From Pollutiaquabacter sp046052345 (GTDB taxonomy: Bacteria > Bacteroidota > Bacteroidia > AKYH767-A > 2013-40CM-41-45): a DNA stretch of 64,000 nucleotides. The DNA lies in NCBI GenBank assembly GCA_046052345.1, contig JBJOMN010000035.1, positions 62,001 to 126,000 of the forward strand, read 5' to 3'. Positions within the stretch are counted from its first letter, which is position 1; each line of letters starts with the position of its first letter. Below, one piece after another: positions 35,750 to 45,700 of this stretch. A model generated the notes under the pieces. It did not search any database, was not told the origin of the DNA, and saw only the letters and a program-made list of their open reading frames with translations. A program made the translations under genes and the position numbers.

Positions 35750-37123
35750 TCAGTTTTTGCTGAGTTCGGCGAAATTCCTGTAGAAGAGGGGAATTGTCTC
35801 GATGCCTTTCATGAAATTGAAGATGCCGTAATGTTCGTTGGGAGAATGGATGAGGTCACTGTCCAGTCCGAAGCCCATTAATACGGATTTGAGGCCGAGT
35901 TCCTTTTCGAAGAGCGCCACGATCGGAATGCTTCCCCCGCCACGAGTGGGAACCGGCTTCTTGCCGAAGGTCTTCTCCATGGCCATGCTGGCTGCCTTGA
36001 AGGCGATGGAATCGGTAGGAGTTACCACCGGCTCACCGCCGTGGTGCGGCCTTACCTCTACACGGATTCCCGGAGGAGCGATCTTCCGGAAATGGTCGGC
36101 GAACAACTTGGTGATCGTGTCGCTGACCTGGTCGGGAACCAGTCGCATGGAGATCTTGGCAAACGCCTTGGATGGGAGAACAGTCTTCGCGCCTTCGCCG
36201 ATGTAACCTCCCCAGATACCGTTCAGTTCCAGCGTAGGTCGCACGCCGGTCCTTTCAAGTGTCGAGTAGCCTTTCTCGCCGCGGACATCATCGACCTGGA
36301 GGTCTTTCTTATAGGCATCCAGACTGAATGGAGTGCGCGCCATTTCTTCGCGTTCTTCTTTCGAGAGTTCGGTAACGGCGTCGTAGAAGCCGGGAATAGT
36401 GATATGCTGGTTTTCATCCTTGAGGGATGCGATCATCTCACACAAGGCCTGGATGGGATTGGCGACTGCTCCGCCGTAAACGCCCGAGTGAAGGTCGCGG
36501 TTGGGTCCGGTCACTTCGACTTCCACGTAACTCAGGCCGCGAAGTCCGCACTCGATGGAGGGGATGTCGTTGGCGATGATGGAAGTGTCTGAAATGAGGA
36601 TCACGTCCCCTTTGAGGCGGTGCTTGTTGGCAACGATCCAAGGTCCGAGGTTGTTGGAGCCGCATTCCTCTTCCCCTTCGATCATGAAGCGGACATTGCA
36701 ATGCAGTGCCCCGTTCTTCCACATGGTCTCGAAGGCCTTGATATGCATGTAGACCTGACCTTTGTCGTCGCAGGAGCCACGGGCATAGATCTTGCCGTCA
36801 CGGACCGTAGGTTCGAAAGGAGGGGTGGTCCAGAGATCGAAAGGATCCGCAGGTTGCACGTCATAATGTCCGTAGACGATGACGGTGGGCAGTTTCGGAT
36901 CGATGATTTTCTCCCCGTAAACGATCGGATGGCCTTTGGTAGCGCAAATTTCCACATTGTCGGCACCCGCCTCTACGAGTTTTTCTTTAATGAATGCGGC
37001 AGCACGTGCCACATCCTGTGCGTATTTGCTGTCGGCGCTGACGGACGGGATGCGGAGCAGGTCGAAGAGTTCGTCAAGGAAGCGTTGTTGATTGGCTTGG
37101 ATATACCCGTTTAGATTTTCCAT
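35750..37123 (-). CDS. M20 family dipeptidase (peptidase V/CNDP-like)
   Basis: Zinc-dependent cytosolic dipeptidase, 457 residues. Metal-site motifs: VYGHYDVQPADPFDLW (His and neighbouring Asp), YARGSCDDKGQ (bridging Asp), MIEGEEECGSNNL (catalytic Glu pair) and the C-terminal HSPNEHYGI (His). The lid/dimerisation domain lies in the middle (about 190-330; RDLHSGVYGGAVANP). No signal peptide. A TATCTTTG box (37151-37144) lies about 20 nt before the ATG. Divergent from the small gene and TonB-dependent receptor. Confidence 0.94.
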   Translation of the reverse strand: MENLNGYIQANQQRFLDELFDLLRIPSVSADSKYAQDVARAAAFIKEKLVEAGADNVEICATKGHPIVYGEKIIDPKLPTVIVYGHYDVQPADPFDLWTTPPFEPTVRDGKIYARGSCDDKGQVYMHIKAFETMWKNGALHCNVRFMIEGEEECGSNNLGPWIVANKHRLKGDVILISDTSIIANDIPSIECGLRGLSYVEVEVTGPNRDLHSGVYGGAVANPIQALCEMIASLKDENQHITIPGFYDAVTELSKEEREEMARTPFSLDAYKKDLQVDDVRGEKGYSTLERTGVRPTLELNGIWGGYIGEGAKTVLPSKAFAKISMRLVPDQVSDTITKLFADHFRKIAPPGIRVEVRPHHGGEPVVTPTDSIAFKAASMAMEKTFGKKPVPTRGGGSIPIVALFEKELGLKSVLMGFGLDSDLIHSPNEHYGIFNFMKGIETIPLFYRNFAELSKN

Positions 37124-37143
37124 GAGGGATCGGTTTCGGTTGG

Positions 37144-37151
37144 CAAAGATA
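37144..37151 (-). promoter_or_regulatory. -7 box TATCTTTG upstream of the M20 dipeptidase
   Basis: Exact TAnnTTTG match 20 nt upstream of the ATG at 37123. No clear -33. Confidence 0.35.
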
Positions 37152-37192
37152 GGGGATTACGGGAGTTGGAGAAGTTCCGTATCTTGGTTCTT

Positions 37193-37696
37193 ATGAAAGA
37201 GCGGTGGAAGCTGTTGTGGCCGGGGCTCTTGTGCCTTTTTCTCGCCCTTGGCGGTCCCTTTCATCTTTCCATGCTCCGTCTTACGGTCCACCGGTATTAC
37301 AGCATGCGTGCTGCTGCTATTTCATCCTGCACGGAAGTCCGTATGACCTCCCGTGAATTCAAGGAGTCCGTCAGCGGCACCCGGGAGGTGATGGTCGGCA
37401 CACGTTGGTTCGATATCGTCCACCGGGAGCTATCCGGTGACACTGTCATTCTTCGCGGACACTTCGATGACAAGGAGGGTTTTCTCCGGCAATTGATTTC
37501 CGGTGTTTCAAATGATCCGTCACCGGATGCACCCCCGCTTCTTTTTCAGTTCTATTTTAACAATGGACTCATGCAGCAGCTAATTGTCTACCGATTTTCA
37601 CACCGGCTGCGATCTCACAACGTACAGCTTTACCTTCCTTTCTTCCGCGATACGGTCTTCCGTCCGCCTGCACCTGCCTGTTTTATTTCTTGTTGA
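37193..37696 (+). CDS. hypothetical membrane-anchored protein upstream of a TonB-dependent receptor
   Basis: 167 residues from the ATG at 37193 (MKERWKLLWPGLLCLFL); a TTG at 37166 is possible but less likely. One N-terminal hydrophobic helix (about 8-26) then a soluble domain (REVMVGTRWFDIVHRELSGDTVILRGHFDDKEG) and a Pro/Phe-rich tail. Two Cys remain outside the helix. I do not recognise the family. It is 50 nt upstream of the TonB-dependent receptor on the same strand, so it may be a periplasmic accessory protein for the same substrate. Confidence 0.6.
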   Translation: MKERWKLLWPGLLCLFLALGGPFHLSMLRLTVHRYYSMRAAAISSCTEVRMTSREFKESVSGTREVMVGTRWFDIVHRELSGDTVILRGHFDDKEGFLRQLISGVSNDPSPDAPPLLFQFYFNNGLMQQLIVYRFSHRLRSHNVQLYLPFFRDTVFRPPAPACFISC

Positions 37697-37746
37697 CCGA
37701 TTGTCCGTTTCCGGGCATATTTTCCCTTTTGCCAATACTAACACGT

Positions 37747-40017
37747 ATGAAATCAACCTCTCCGGGGCGCCGTTGGCGTTCCTTCATCTTACTCTTGTCT
37801 GAGAAAGGTCTGCATTCGGCAATACGCTTGTGCCTTGCTTCCTCGCTCATCTTTCCATCCTCTGCTGTTTCGGCTCAGCGAAGCGACGACTCGCTCTCTA
37901 CGCGCACGCTGGAAGAGGTCGTAGTGTCCGTAAACCGCATGGAGGAGACCAAAGCCACTGTGGCGGAACAGGTGGTGCTCATAGATTCCGCAGCCATCAG
38001 CCACTCCAATGCTCCCAACCTGGCGGATGTCCTCCAGCAAAGCGGAGCACTGTTCATCCAGAAGAGCCAGCTTGGCGGAGGTAGCCCGGTCATCCGCGGA
38101 TTCGAGGCTTCCCGTGTGTTGCTGGTGATCGACGATATCCGCATGAACAACCTGATTTACCGCGGAGGACATCTTCAGAACATCCTGACCGTGGATCCTT
38201 CAGTGTTGGAGCGGATGGAGGTGCTGTTCGGCCCTTCTTCCACGGTCTATGGCAGCGACGCGCTGGGCGGCGTAATCTGTATGCGAACACGTCAGCCGTT
38301 ATTTTCCTCCGACGGCAAGACTAACGTGCACGGGGGCGGGCTCGTCAGGTATGCGACGGCGGCATCCGAAAAGACGGTGCAGGCGAATGCTTCCGTCGCT
38401 TCCGGAGGATGGGCTTCTCTTACTTCACTTTCGTTCAGTTCCTTCGGCGACCTGCGCATGGGTGAACGCCCGGGCACCCTTGATTCCGTCTGGGGCACCC
38501 GGGATTATTATGTAAGACATGTCAACGGGAGCGATACGCTCATTGCGAACGACGATCCCTTCATCCAGAGGAATTCAGGGTATGATCAATACGACCTTCT
38601 GCAGAAGTTCTCATTCCGCAGCGGTGATAAGGCCGTTCACGGCATCGACATACAGTTCAGCACCACATCGGATGTCCCCAGGTATGACCGACTGACCGAT
38701 CCGAGCGGAGCCGGGCTCAAATACGCCGAGTGGTATTACGGTCCTCAGCAACGCCTGTTGACGGCTTACCGGCTGGACAGCCGGCTGGAAGGGTATTTTT
38801 CGCATCTTAAAGCTGTAGTCAGTTATCAGAAGGTACGCGAGAGCCGTCATACGCGAAGCTTCGGAAAATCCACGCGGACAGACAGGCTGGAGGACGTGAA
38901 TGTGCTGGCTTGCACTGTTTTCACCGACCACGATTCAGAACGGAACAAATTCCAGACAGGCATCGATGCCCAATACAGTACCGTGGCGTCTTCGGCGTCG
39001 GCATTCAACATCACGACGGGAGAGAACGGTCCGCAGTCCACTCGTTATCCTGACGGCGGCAATCGCATGTTCTTCGTCGCAGCCTATGCCATCAATTCAC
39101 AAAAGATCAGTGAAAAGTTTTATGTCGAGGAGGGCCTCCGTCTGACCGGAACAAGTCTCAGGTCGCTGTTCGACGATACGACTTTCTTTCCGTTCCCTTT
39201 CAGCTCCGTCGAGCAGAGCAGTCTGCTGATGAGCGGAAATGCATCGATGGTATGGCGGCCTTCCGATGGTCAGCGGTTTTCGCTGGTTGCAGCCACCGGA
39301 TTCCGTGCGCCGAACGTTGACGACCTTTCCAAGGTGTTTGAATCTGTTCCGGGAAGCGTGATCGTTCCTAATCCGGAGCTCGATCCGGAGCGTACTTGGA
39401 CCTTGGAGCTGAATACGTCTACACGTATTGCGAAGCAGTTGCGGTGGGAGAACAACCTTTACAGGACCGCGTTCAGAAAGGCCATCGTCACCGGACCCGG
39501 CGACTTCAACGGACGCGACAGCATTTATTACGACGGTGTTTTAAGCCGTGTGCTCAAAAATGCCAATCTGGGCAAAGCCTTTCTCTACGGATTCAATACA
39601 GGAATAACTGCGGAACCATTTAACGGCATCAGCATCAGCGGAACGCTTACGTATACGTATGGACGGATAATGACCGATTCCACAGATGCTCCGTTGGATC
39701 ACATCCCTCCGATTTACGGACGTGTCGGAATTCGGTACTCGGAGAAACGTTTCGGTGTCGAAGCCTATGTGCTGTTCAACGGACGTAAGGATATCAAGGA
39801 TTATTATCTGAACGGAGAAGACAACGAACAGTACGCTACTCCCGCCGGAATGCCATCCTGGTATACGTTCAATTTTAGAAGCGAATTGGCTGTGACATCC
39901 CGGCTACAGCTTCAGGCCGGTGTCGATAACCTGCTGGACCAGAACTACAGGACATTTGCATCTGGAATACAGGCACCGGGCAGGAACTTCGTGTTTTCCC
40001 TGAGAGTACGTTATTGA
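37747..40017 (+). CDS. TonB-dependent outer-membrane receptor
   Basis: 756 residues from the ATG at 37747. Signal peptide (about 1-43, SSAVSAQRSDD) and a TonB-box-like start (TRTLEEVVVSVNRMEE). The plug domain carries LADVLQQSGALFIQKSQLGGGSPVIRGFEASRVLLVIDDIRMNN and VEVLFGPSSTVYGSDALGG-type sequence, followed by a 22-strand barrel ending FVFSLRVRY with a terminal aromatic. There is no carboxypeptidase-like N-terminal domain, so it is not a SusC-type receptor. The plug resembles haem, cobalamin and metal receptors in general layout; substrate undetermined. The ATG at 37690 is an alternative start with an unlikely N-terminus. Confidence 0.92.
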   Translation: MKSTSPGRRWRSFILLLSEKGLHSAIRLCLASSLIFPSSAVSAQRSDDSLSTRTLEEVVVSVNRMEETKATVAEQVVLIDSAAISHSNAPNLADVLQQSGALFIQKSQLGGGSPVIRGFEASRVLLVIDDIRMNNLIYRGGHLQNILTVDPSVLERMEVLFGPSSTVYGSDALGGVICMRTRQPLFSSDGKTNVHGGGLVRYATAASEKTVQANASVASGGWASLTSLSFSSFGDLRMGERPGTLDSVWGTRDYYVRHVNGSDTLIANDDPFIQRNSGYDQYDLLQKFSFRSGDKAVHGIDIQFSTTSDVPRYDRLTDPSGAGLKYAEWYYGPQQRLLTAYRLDSRLEGYFSHLKAVVSYQKVRESRHTRSFGKSTRTDRLEDVNVLACTVFTDHDSERNKFQTGIDAQYSTVASSASAFNITTGENGPQSTRYPDGGNRMFFVAAYAINSQKISEKFYVEEGLRLTGTSLRSLFDDTTFFPFPFSSVEQSSLLMSGNASMVWRPSDGQRFSLVAATGFRAPNVDDLSKVFESVPGSVIVPNPELDPERTWTLELNTSTRIAKQLRWENNLYRTAFRKAIVTGPGDFNGRDSIYYDGVLSRVLKNANLGKAFLYGFNTGITAEPFNGISISGTLTYTYGRIMTDSTDAPLDHIPPIYGRVGIRYSEKRFGVEAYVLFNGRKDIKDYYLNGEDNEQYATPAGMPSWYTFNFRSELAVTSRLQLQAGVDNLLDQNYRTFASGIQAPGRNFVFSLRVRY

Positions 40018-40033
40018 GGGCTTAAAACCGAAA

Positions 40034-40067
40034 AAAGACCGGTAGCGATTTACACTGCCGGTCTTTT
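40034..40067. terminator. bidirectional intrinsic terminator between the TonB receptor and gpmI
   Basis: Inverted repeat AAAGACCGGTAG/CTGCCGGTCTTT with one mismatch, flanked by an A-tract on the left and TTTTGGTTT on the right. It serves the convergent gene ends at 40017 (plus) and 40072 (minus). Confidence 0.85.
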
Positions 40068-40071
40068 GGTT

Positions 40072-41595
40072 TCATACCAATACCTTCCCCGTCATTTCAG
40101 GGGGAACAGGGATTTTCATCAGATGAAGCACAGTCGGGGCGAGGTCTGCCAACCGGCCGTCCGAAATCCTGTCGTAATCGCGGTCGATTAGAAATACCGG
40201 CACAGGATTCGTCGTGTGTGCAGTATTCGGAGTTCCGTCATCATTGATCATATGGTCCGCATTGCCGTGATCGGCAGTGATCAGGAAGGAGTATCCGTTC
40301 CTAAGGCCGGTCTCCACTACTTTGCGGACACACTCGTCGACAGTCTGCACGGCCCTGACCACTGCGTCGAAGACTCCGGTATGACCTACCATGTCGCAAT
40401 TCGCATAGTTCAGGCACACGAAATCCACCTCGCCTTTTTCAAGCTCCTCGCACAAGGCCCGGGTGACTTCTTCCGCGCTCATTTCCGGCTGCAGGTCGTA
40501 GGTGGCGACTTTCGGTGAAGCGATCATGATACGTCTCTCTCCGGCGAACGGGACCTCCCGCCCTCCGGAGAAGAAGAAGGTGACATGCGGATATTTTTCA
40601 GTCTCGGCTATGCGTATCTGGCTCCTTCCGGCGTTCGAAACGGTTTCTCCGAGGGTTGCTGCAAGATTATCCTTGTCATAAACGACGCTTACTCCACGGA
40701 AAGTGTCGTCGTAATTGGTCATGGTCACGTAATGCAGCGGCAAGCGGTACATGTTCTGTTCGTGGAAATCCGTTTGCGTCAACACCTGCGTGATTTCCCG
40801 GCAACGGTCTGTCCGGAAATTGAAGCAAATGACAGCGTCTCCCTCCGCAATCGTTGCTTTCGGCTTTCCCGTTCCGTCCGTTATGACCACCGGCAGGATG
40901 AATTCGTCTGTGATGCCTTGGTCGTACGAACGCTTTACGGCTTCAACCGGGTTGGTGGCCGTTACACCTGTTCCCGAAACGAGTGCATCGTACGCTTTCT
41001 TAACCCGTTCCCAGCGCTTGTCGCGGTCCATGGCGTAATACCTGCCGGTCACTGTGGCGACCGAGCCGGCCGTCGCGGCCATGTGATGTTCGAGGTCTTC
41101 AAGATACCCGATACCGCTTTTGGGGTCGGTATCCCGACCGTCCATGAATGCGTGGATGTAAACTTCGGTCAATCCTTCCCGGCTGCAAAGCGTGCAAAGC
41201 GATTTCAGATGTTCGATGTGGCTGTGTACGCCTCCGTCGGAAAGCAGTCCGATGAGGTGCAGTTTCTTGCCATGGTCCTTGGCGTAGCGGATCGCCTCCA
41301 GCAGAACCGGCTGTCGGAAGAATCCGCCGTTACGGATCTCGAGATTGATCTTGACAAGATCCTGATAAACCACCCTTCCGGCTCCGATATTCAGGTGTCC
41401 CACCTCCGAATTGCCCATCTGTCCTTCGGGCAGGCCGACGTCTTCGCCGGAGGTCTTTAGTTCCGCATGCGGGTACTTCGCGTAGAGGGAGCTTACGAAC
41501 GGAGGATGAGCGGCAAAGATGGCGTTGGAAGGGGAGGAGGGACCGTGTCCCCAGCCGTCCATGATGATGAGAACGACTTTTTTAGATACACTCAT
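40072..41595 (-). CDS. gpmI: 2,3-bisphosphoglycerate-independent phosphoglycerate mutase
   Basis: Interconverts 3- and 2-phosphoglycerate in glycolysis/gluconeogenesis, Mn2+-dependent. 507 residues, typical. Alkaline-phosphatase-fold motifs: LIIMDGWGHG at the N-terminus, the catalytic Ser in QMGNSEVGHLNIGAGR, HAFMDGRDTDPKSG, NFRTDRCREI, NYANCDMVGHTG and ITADHGNADHM. A TATCTTTG box (41622-41615) lies 20 nt upstream of the ATG. It is downstream of and co-oriented with the histidine kinase, 56 nt away. Confidence 0.96.
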   Translation of the reverse strand: MSVSKKVVLIIMDGWGHGPSSPSNAIFAAHPPFVSSLYAKYPHAELKTSGEDVGLPEGQMGNSEVGHLNIGAGRVVYQDLVKINLEIRNGGFFRQPVLLEAIRYAKDHGKKLHLIGLLSDGGVHSHIEHLKSLCTLCSREGLTEVYIHAFMDGRDTDPKSGIGYLEDLEHHMAATAGSVATVTGRYYAMDRDKRWERVKKAYDALVSGTGVTATNPVEAVKRSYDQGITDEFILPVVITDGTGKPKATIAEGDAVICFNFRTDRCREITQVLTQTDFHEQNMYRLPLHYVTMTNYDDTFRGVSVVYDKDNLAATLGETVSNAGRSQIRIAETEKYPHVTFFFSGGREVPFAGERRIMIASPKVATYDLQPEMSAEEVTRALCEELEKGEVDFVCLNYANCDMVGHTGVFDAVVRAVQTVDECVRKVVETGLRNGYSFLITADHGNADHMINDDGTPNTAHTTNPVPVFLIDRDYDRISDGRLADLAPTVLHLMKIPVPPEMTGKVLV

Positions 41596-41614
41596 CGACG
41601 GATGATTGATACTC

Positions 41615-41622
41615 CAAAGATA
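41615..41622 (-). promoter_or_regulatory. -7 box TATCTTTG upstream of gpmI
   Basis: Exact TAnnTTTG match, 20 nt before the gpmI ATG; TTTC near the -33 position. Suggests gpmI has its own promoter despite the co-oriented kinase gene. Confidence 0.4.
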
Positions 41623-41651
41623 CGACCATTTATGCAGAGAAAGACGGTCAC

Positions 41652-42620
41652 TCAGGATAGGAAAAGCGGCAGCCGCACGGAGAATACAGTGCCCTTGGGA
41701 TGGCGGTCGCTCACCTTCACCGAACCTTGATGTTTCTCGACGATGTATTTCACCAAAAAGAGCCCTAGTCCGGTACCCTTTGTACTACGTGTCAATTCGT
41801 TTCCGGCTCTGTAGAACTTCCGGAAGACCTGTTCTTTTTCCTTGTCGGGTATTCCGATTCCTTCGTCGGATACCCGGAGTTCCGCCCAGTCGCCCTCCTG
41901 TTTCAGAATCAAGGATACGGGCGCGCCTCCCGGAGAATACTTCACGGCATTTTCCAAAAGGTTGTTGACCAGTGTGCCAAGCGCTTGACGGTCCCCTTTG
42001 ACATGAACATCCCGGGTAATCTCCGCAACGAGCGACGGATGTCCCGGAACCCGCTCGAATATCTGCCGCGTCGATTCCAGAAGGGAGGACAGGTCGACCC
42101 GTTCTGCTGCGAAAAAGTGACCGTTGTGCTCGATGAGGCTTGCCATCAGGGCATTCTCCACCAGTGTATTTAACCGGTCGGTATCCGTCAGGGCATTGCG
42201 TATGAATTGCTGCTGCTTGCCCTTGTCCAGTTCGTGTTTGTTGATGGTTTCCAGGTAGAGACGTATCGATGCCAAAGGCGATTTGAACTCATGGGTGATG
42301 GAGAGCAGGAAGTTCTTCTGCAAGCGGGCGAGCTCCATGTCGCGCCTGAAGGAACGATAGGTGATGATGCTTCCCCAGATGAGCAATGAAAGGAAGACCA
42401 TGCCTTCTCCCAAGACCATCCAGTTACGGTGGGACATCTTCTCTTCCAACTCGAAAGCGGTTGTCGGAGAAGTAACCGGACCATCCGCGGATTTAAGGTT
42501 TGCGATTTCGGAGCGGTGCGTGTAAACTTCCCTGTTCAGTTCGGTCAGCAAATAGGCCCACCAAGAGAACTGAAGGACGACATAGACAATCAACAGGTAA
42601 AAAATGGTGATCGGCCGCAT
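41652..42620 (-). CDS. sensor histidine kinase
   Basis: 322 residues. Two TM helices (about 4-25 and 68-89) enclose a short periplasmic segment of about 43 residues, too small for a folded ligand domain. H-box SITHEFKSPLASI (His110), N-box NNLLENAVKYS, G1 DEGIGIP and G2 GTGLGLFLVK are intact, so it should be an active kinase. No HAMP, PAS or response regulator is next to it; the CheY-like regulator at 50.9 kb is a possible but unproven partner. The ATG at 42620 is only about 16 nt downstream of the T-tract of the preceding gene's terminator, leaving little room for a leader. Confidence 0.9.
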   Translation of the reverse strand: MRPITIFYLLIVYVVLQFSWWAYLLTELNREVYTHRSEIANLKSADGPVTSPTTAFELEEKMSHRNWMVLGEGMVFLSLLIWGSIITYRSFRRDMELARLQKNFLLSITHEFKSPLASIRLYLETINKHELDKGKQQQFIRNALTDTDRLNTLVENALMASLIEHNGHFFAAERVDLSSLLESTRQIFERVPGHPSLVAEITRDVHVKGDRQALGTLVNNLLENAVKYSPGGAPVSLILKQEGDWAELRVSDEGIGIPDKEKEQVFRKFYRAGNELTRSTKGTGLGLFLVKYIVEKHQGSVKVSDRHPKGTVFSVRLPLFLS

Positions 42621-42635
42621 GGATTCGAAAGTTAC

Positions 42636-42667
42636 GAAAAAGAAAAAGGAAGCGACGAAGCGCTTCC
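42636..42667 (-). terminator. intrinsic terminator of the PKD/Fn3 gene
   Basis: On the minus strand, the stem GGAAGCG/CGCTTCC with loop CTTCGT is followed by TTTTTCTTTTT. It lies about 43 nt past the PKD gene stop and immediately before the histidine kinase start. Confidence 0.8.
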
Positions 42668-42709
42668 CTTTTCAACCAATCGGGGGAGATATGGTGTTTC
42701 TTGATGTCT

Positions 42710-45700
42710 TTATTCCTGTCGCTCGAACGTCGTAGTCGTTCCGTCCACCTGCCTGACGCGTGTCCAGCTTCCGTCCTCTTCCTGCTTCTCGATCACGTAA
42801 TAGTCGACTCCCTGTTCCCAGCCTGTATATGGCGTCCACTGCAGACGGACCTTGTAGTTCTCGTCCATCTCTCCTTCCAGTACAATGGTGGAGGAAGGAG
42901 TTCCGGGAGATTCAGTGATGTTGCATGCATTCACGGGGACCACCCTGTAATAGTAGTTGAGATGCTGTACTTCTACACTGAGGTCCAGATATTCCGTCTG
43001 GCCGGCAGGAACTGATGTCAGGTAGTCGAAAGTGCTGTTGTCCGTGGAGCGATATATGTCATAATGAACCACCTTCTCCGGCAGTACCGTGGGGGTCAGC
43101 CATTCCGTAAGTACCGAGGAGTTATCCACTACGGTAGAGCGAACGACTTCAACGATCTGTCCTGCGAAGGAAATCGGCGGTTCTGCAGAAGCGGTATCAC
43201 TGAAAGAGGAATACACGTTTCCACAGAGGTCGGTTGCCAGTACACGGTAGGAGTATGTCGAAGGACATCCGAAAGAGGTGTCGGGGAACTGAAAGGTGTT
43301 CCCGTCCACATATCCGATGAATTCCATCGATTGCCCGGCCATACTCCGGAAGACTTCGTAAGTGCCCACAGGACATCCCGCGTAGGGTGTCCAAGTCACC
43401 AGGATTTGATTACCTGTAGCCTGTGCGGATATGTTCACGGTGGTATGAGGCGTAAGCTGCTCCAAGGGCACCGAGTATCCGCAGTGATCGATCGCTTGCA
43501 GCTTGTATGTGTACGTGTTGTAAAGAGTATTCAGTCCCGTATCCGTGAAGGAGGTGTTCAGGGTGAATCCGGTGTTCGAAATGTCCTGTTCGGTATGGAT
43601 GACTTCGTAGAGGTTGCTGAGATTGTTGAGGCGATACAGCACATAGGCGGCAAGGTCCGGTGCCGCGTTCACCTCCCACACGATTTCAACGGTCGTGTTC
43701 GAGGTCACGGATACGCTGTTGATCCGCGATTCGCTGGGCGGAACGGTATCCTGAAAACTGATGCTTACCTGCTGTGTCAACGCGGATGAGCAGCCGTTTG
43801 CATTTGTGACGGTCAAGGATACGTCGTACGTGCCCGGGAATCCGTAGACTGTTGAAACAACGGAGTCCGTGGACGTGAATCCGTTTCCGAAGTCCCACGT
43901 GATTCCCGCACTGTCTGCAGAGGTTGATTCGTTCTGGAAATGGACCATCAGCGGTGCGCACCCGGACGGGTCGGACATGGAGAAAGAGGCAACAGGATTC
44001 ATCAGGACCTCGATCGGATGGACAGAAGCAGCAGTGTCCGAACAGCCGTGCGCGTTGATGGCGACTAGTGTAAGCGGGAACAGTCCGGGTGTTCCATAGA
44101 TATGTTCAGGCAGGGTGTCGTTTGAAAAATCCCCGTCGCCGAAATCCCATGTCAGTGATGTGTAACCCGAGGAAAGGTTGTCCGGACGTAACGTAAACGG
44201 AAGACATCCTTGAAGACTATCCAGGTCAAACTCTGCCAAGGGGGAAGGGTGTACGATAATATCCCTCGCAAGTTCATGGAAGGAGGAGCAGCCGGAGGTG
44301 TCGTAGGTCACCAATGCTATCCTGAATGAACCGGTGTCTTCGAAGACATGAGACGGCTGCGATACGGACGATGAAGATCCGTCGCCGAAGGTCCACATCC
44401 AGTCTGAAGCGTTCAGGGAGAGGTCCGTCAGATCCACGCGGTACGGCGCGCAACCTTCATAGCCGGATACGGCGAAGTCCGTACTGGGTCCCATCACATG
44501 GATATACTGACTGCGTTCAACCGAATCCGCGCAACCCGAAGTAGACGACGCTACCAGTTTTACCGTGTAGATTCCGGGCCGTTCATAAATATGAGAGGCG
44601 GAGTCGTTAGTCGAGGTCGTACTGTCGCCGAAGTCCCAGAAGTATCCGTCGGCAAATGCCGACAGGTTGCGGAAACGCACCAGGGAAGGGGCGCAGGCGT
44701 AAAGGTCCGTCGTAGCGAAATCCGCTACCGGGTCTACTGCCTCTATGAAAGCCTGCATGCGAAGCGTGTCGCTGCATCCGCCGAACCACGGATAGGTCCA
44801 GCTGATGAGTGTCACATCGTAGGTTCCCGGTGACGTATAAGTGTGGCTCGGATTGGCGACGGTCGAGGTCGTGCCGTCTCCGAAATCCCACAGGAAATTG
44901 CTGGCTATTTCCGAACGGTTACGGAACTGGACACTGTGTGGCGCACATCCTTTTCGCCGGTCCGCAGTGAAATCGGCTCGGTGCGGAGCAAACGGTGCCG
45001 CTGTCGCGGTATCCCGGCAACCGTTACTGTCGGTTATCACCAACCTCACAGGTCTGTATACATAGTGGCTTACTGAAATAGCCGGGTTCGCGGCAGTGGA
45101 TGTATCTCCATTGCTGAACGTCCAGTTCCAACTGACAGCATTGCTGCTGAGGTCGTGATATTGTACCTGCATCGGCAGGCAGATGCTTGTGCAGCTGCCT
45201 GTGAAAGCGGCATGTGCCGTGTCCACCCTGAAATAATCGGTTTCAGAGACCCTGCTGATGCAATTGTCGCTGTAGACCGTCAGGGTCACCGTATAACTTC
45301 CGGGTGACACATAATCGTGTGAAGGTTGCGGCGAGGTCGAGGTCGTCCCGTCCCCGAAGTCCCATTCATAGGCGTCCGCGTTGACAGACAGATTGATCAA
45401 CGATGCCGTGAGCCGGTCGCATCCCTGCCTTGTTCCGGTGGAAGAGAAAGCGGCCTGAGGAAGGTTAACCGTAATGGATGGCGCGTACCAGGTCTGCGTA
45501 CAACCTCCTGCATCGTACGTAGTAAGCGATGGAGTGAACACGCCCTCCTGCAGATAAACGTGGGTCGGATTCGGAATGTTGGAGGAATCTCCGTCTCCGA
45601 AATGCCAGACGTAGGAAGGATAGTTGCGCATGCTGGTGAAGAACTCCACCGTATCATGTCCGCACACATCCGTTTCCGTGACCAGGATCGGTTCCTGGGA

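Noticed and set aside
42620..42710. Frameshift hiding the missing end of the PKD gene
   Set aside because: All three frames of the strand downstream of the stop were read, and none continues an Fn3 or sorting domain; a terminator occupies the space. A deletion is favoured over a frameshift.
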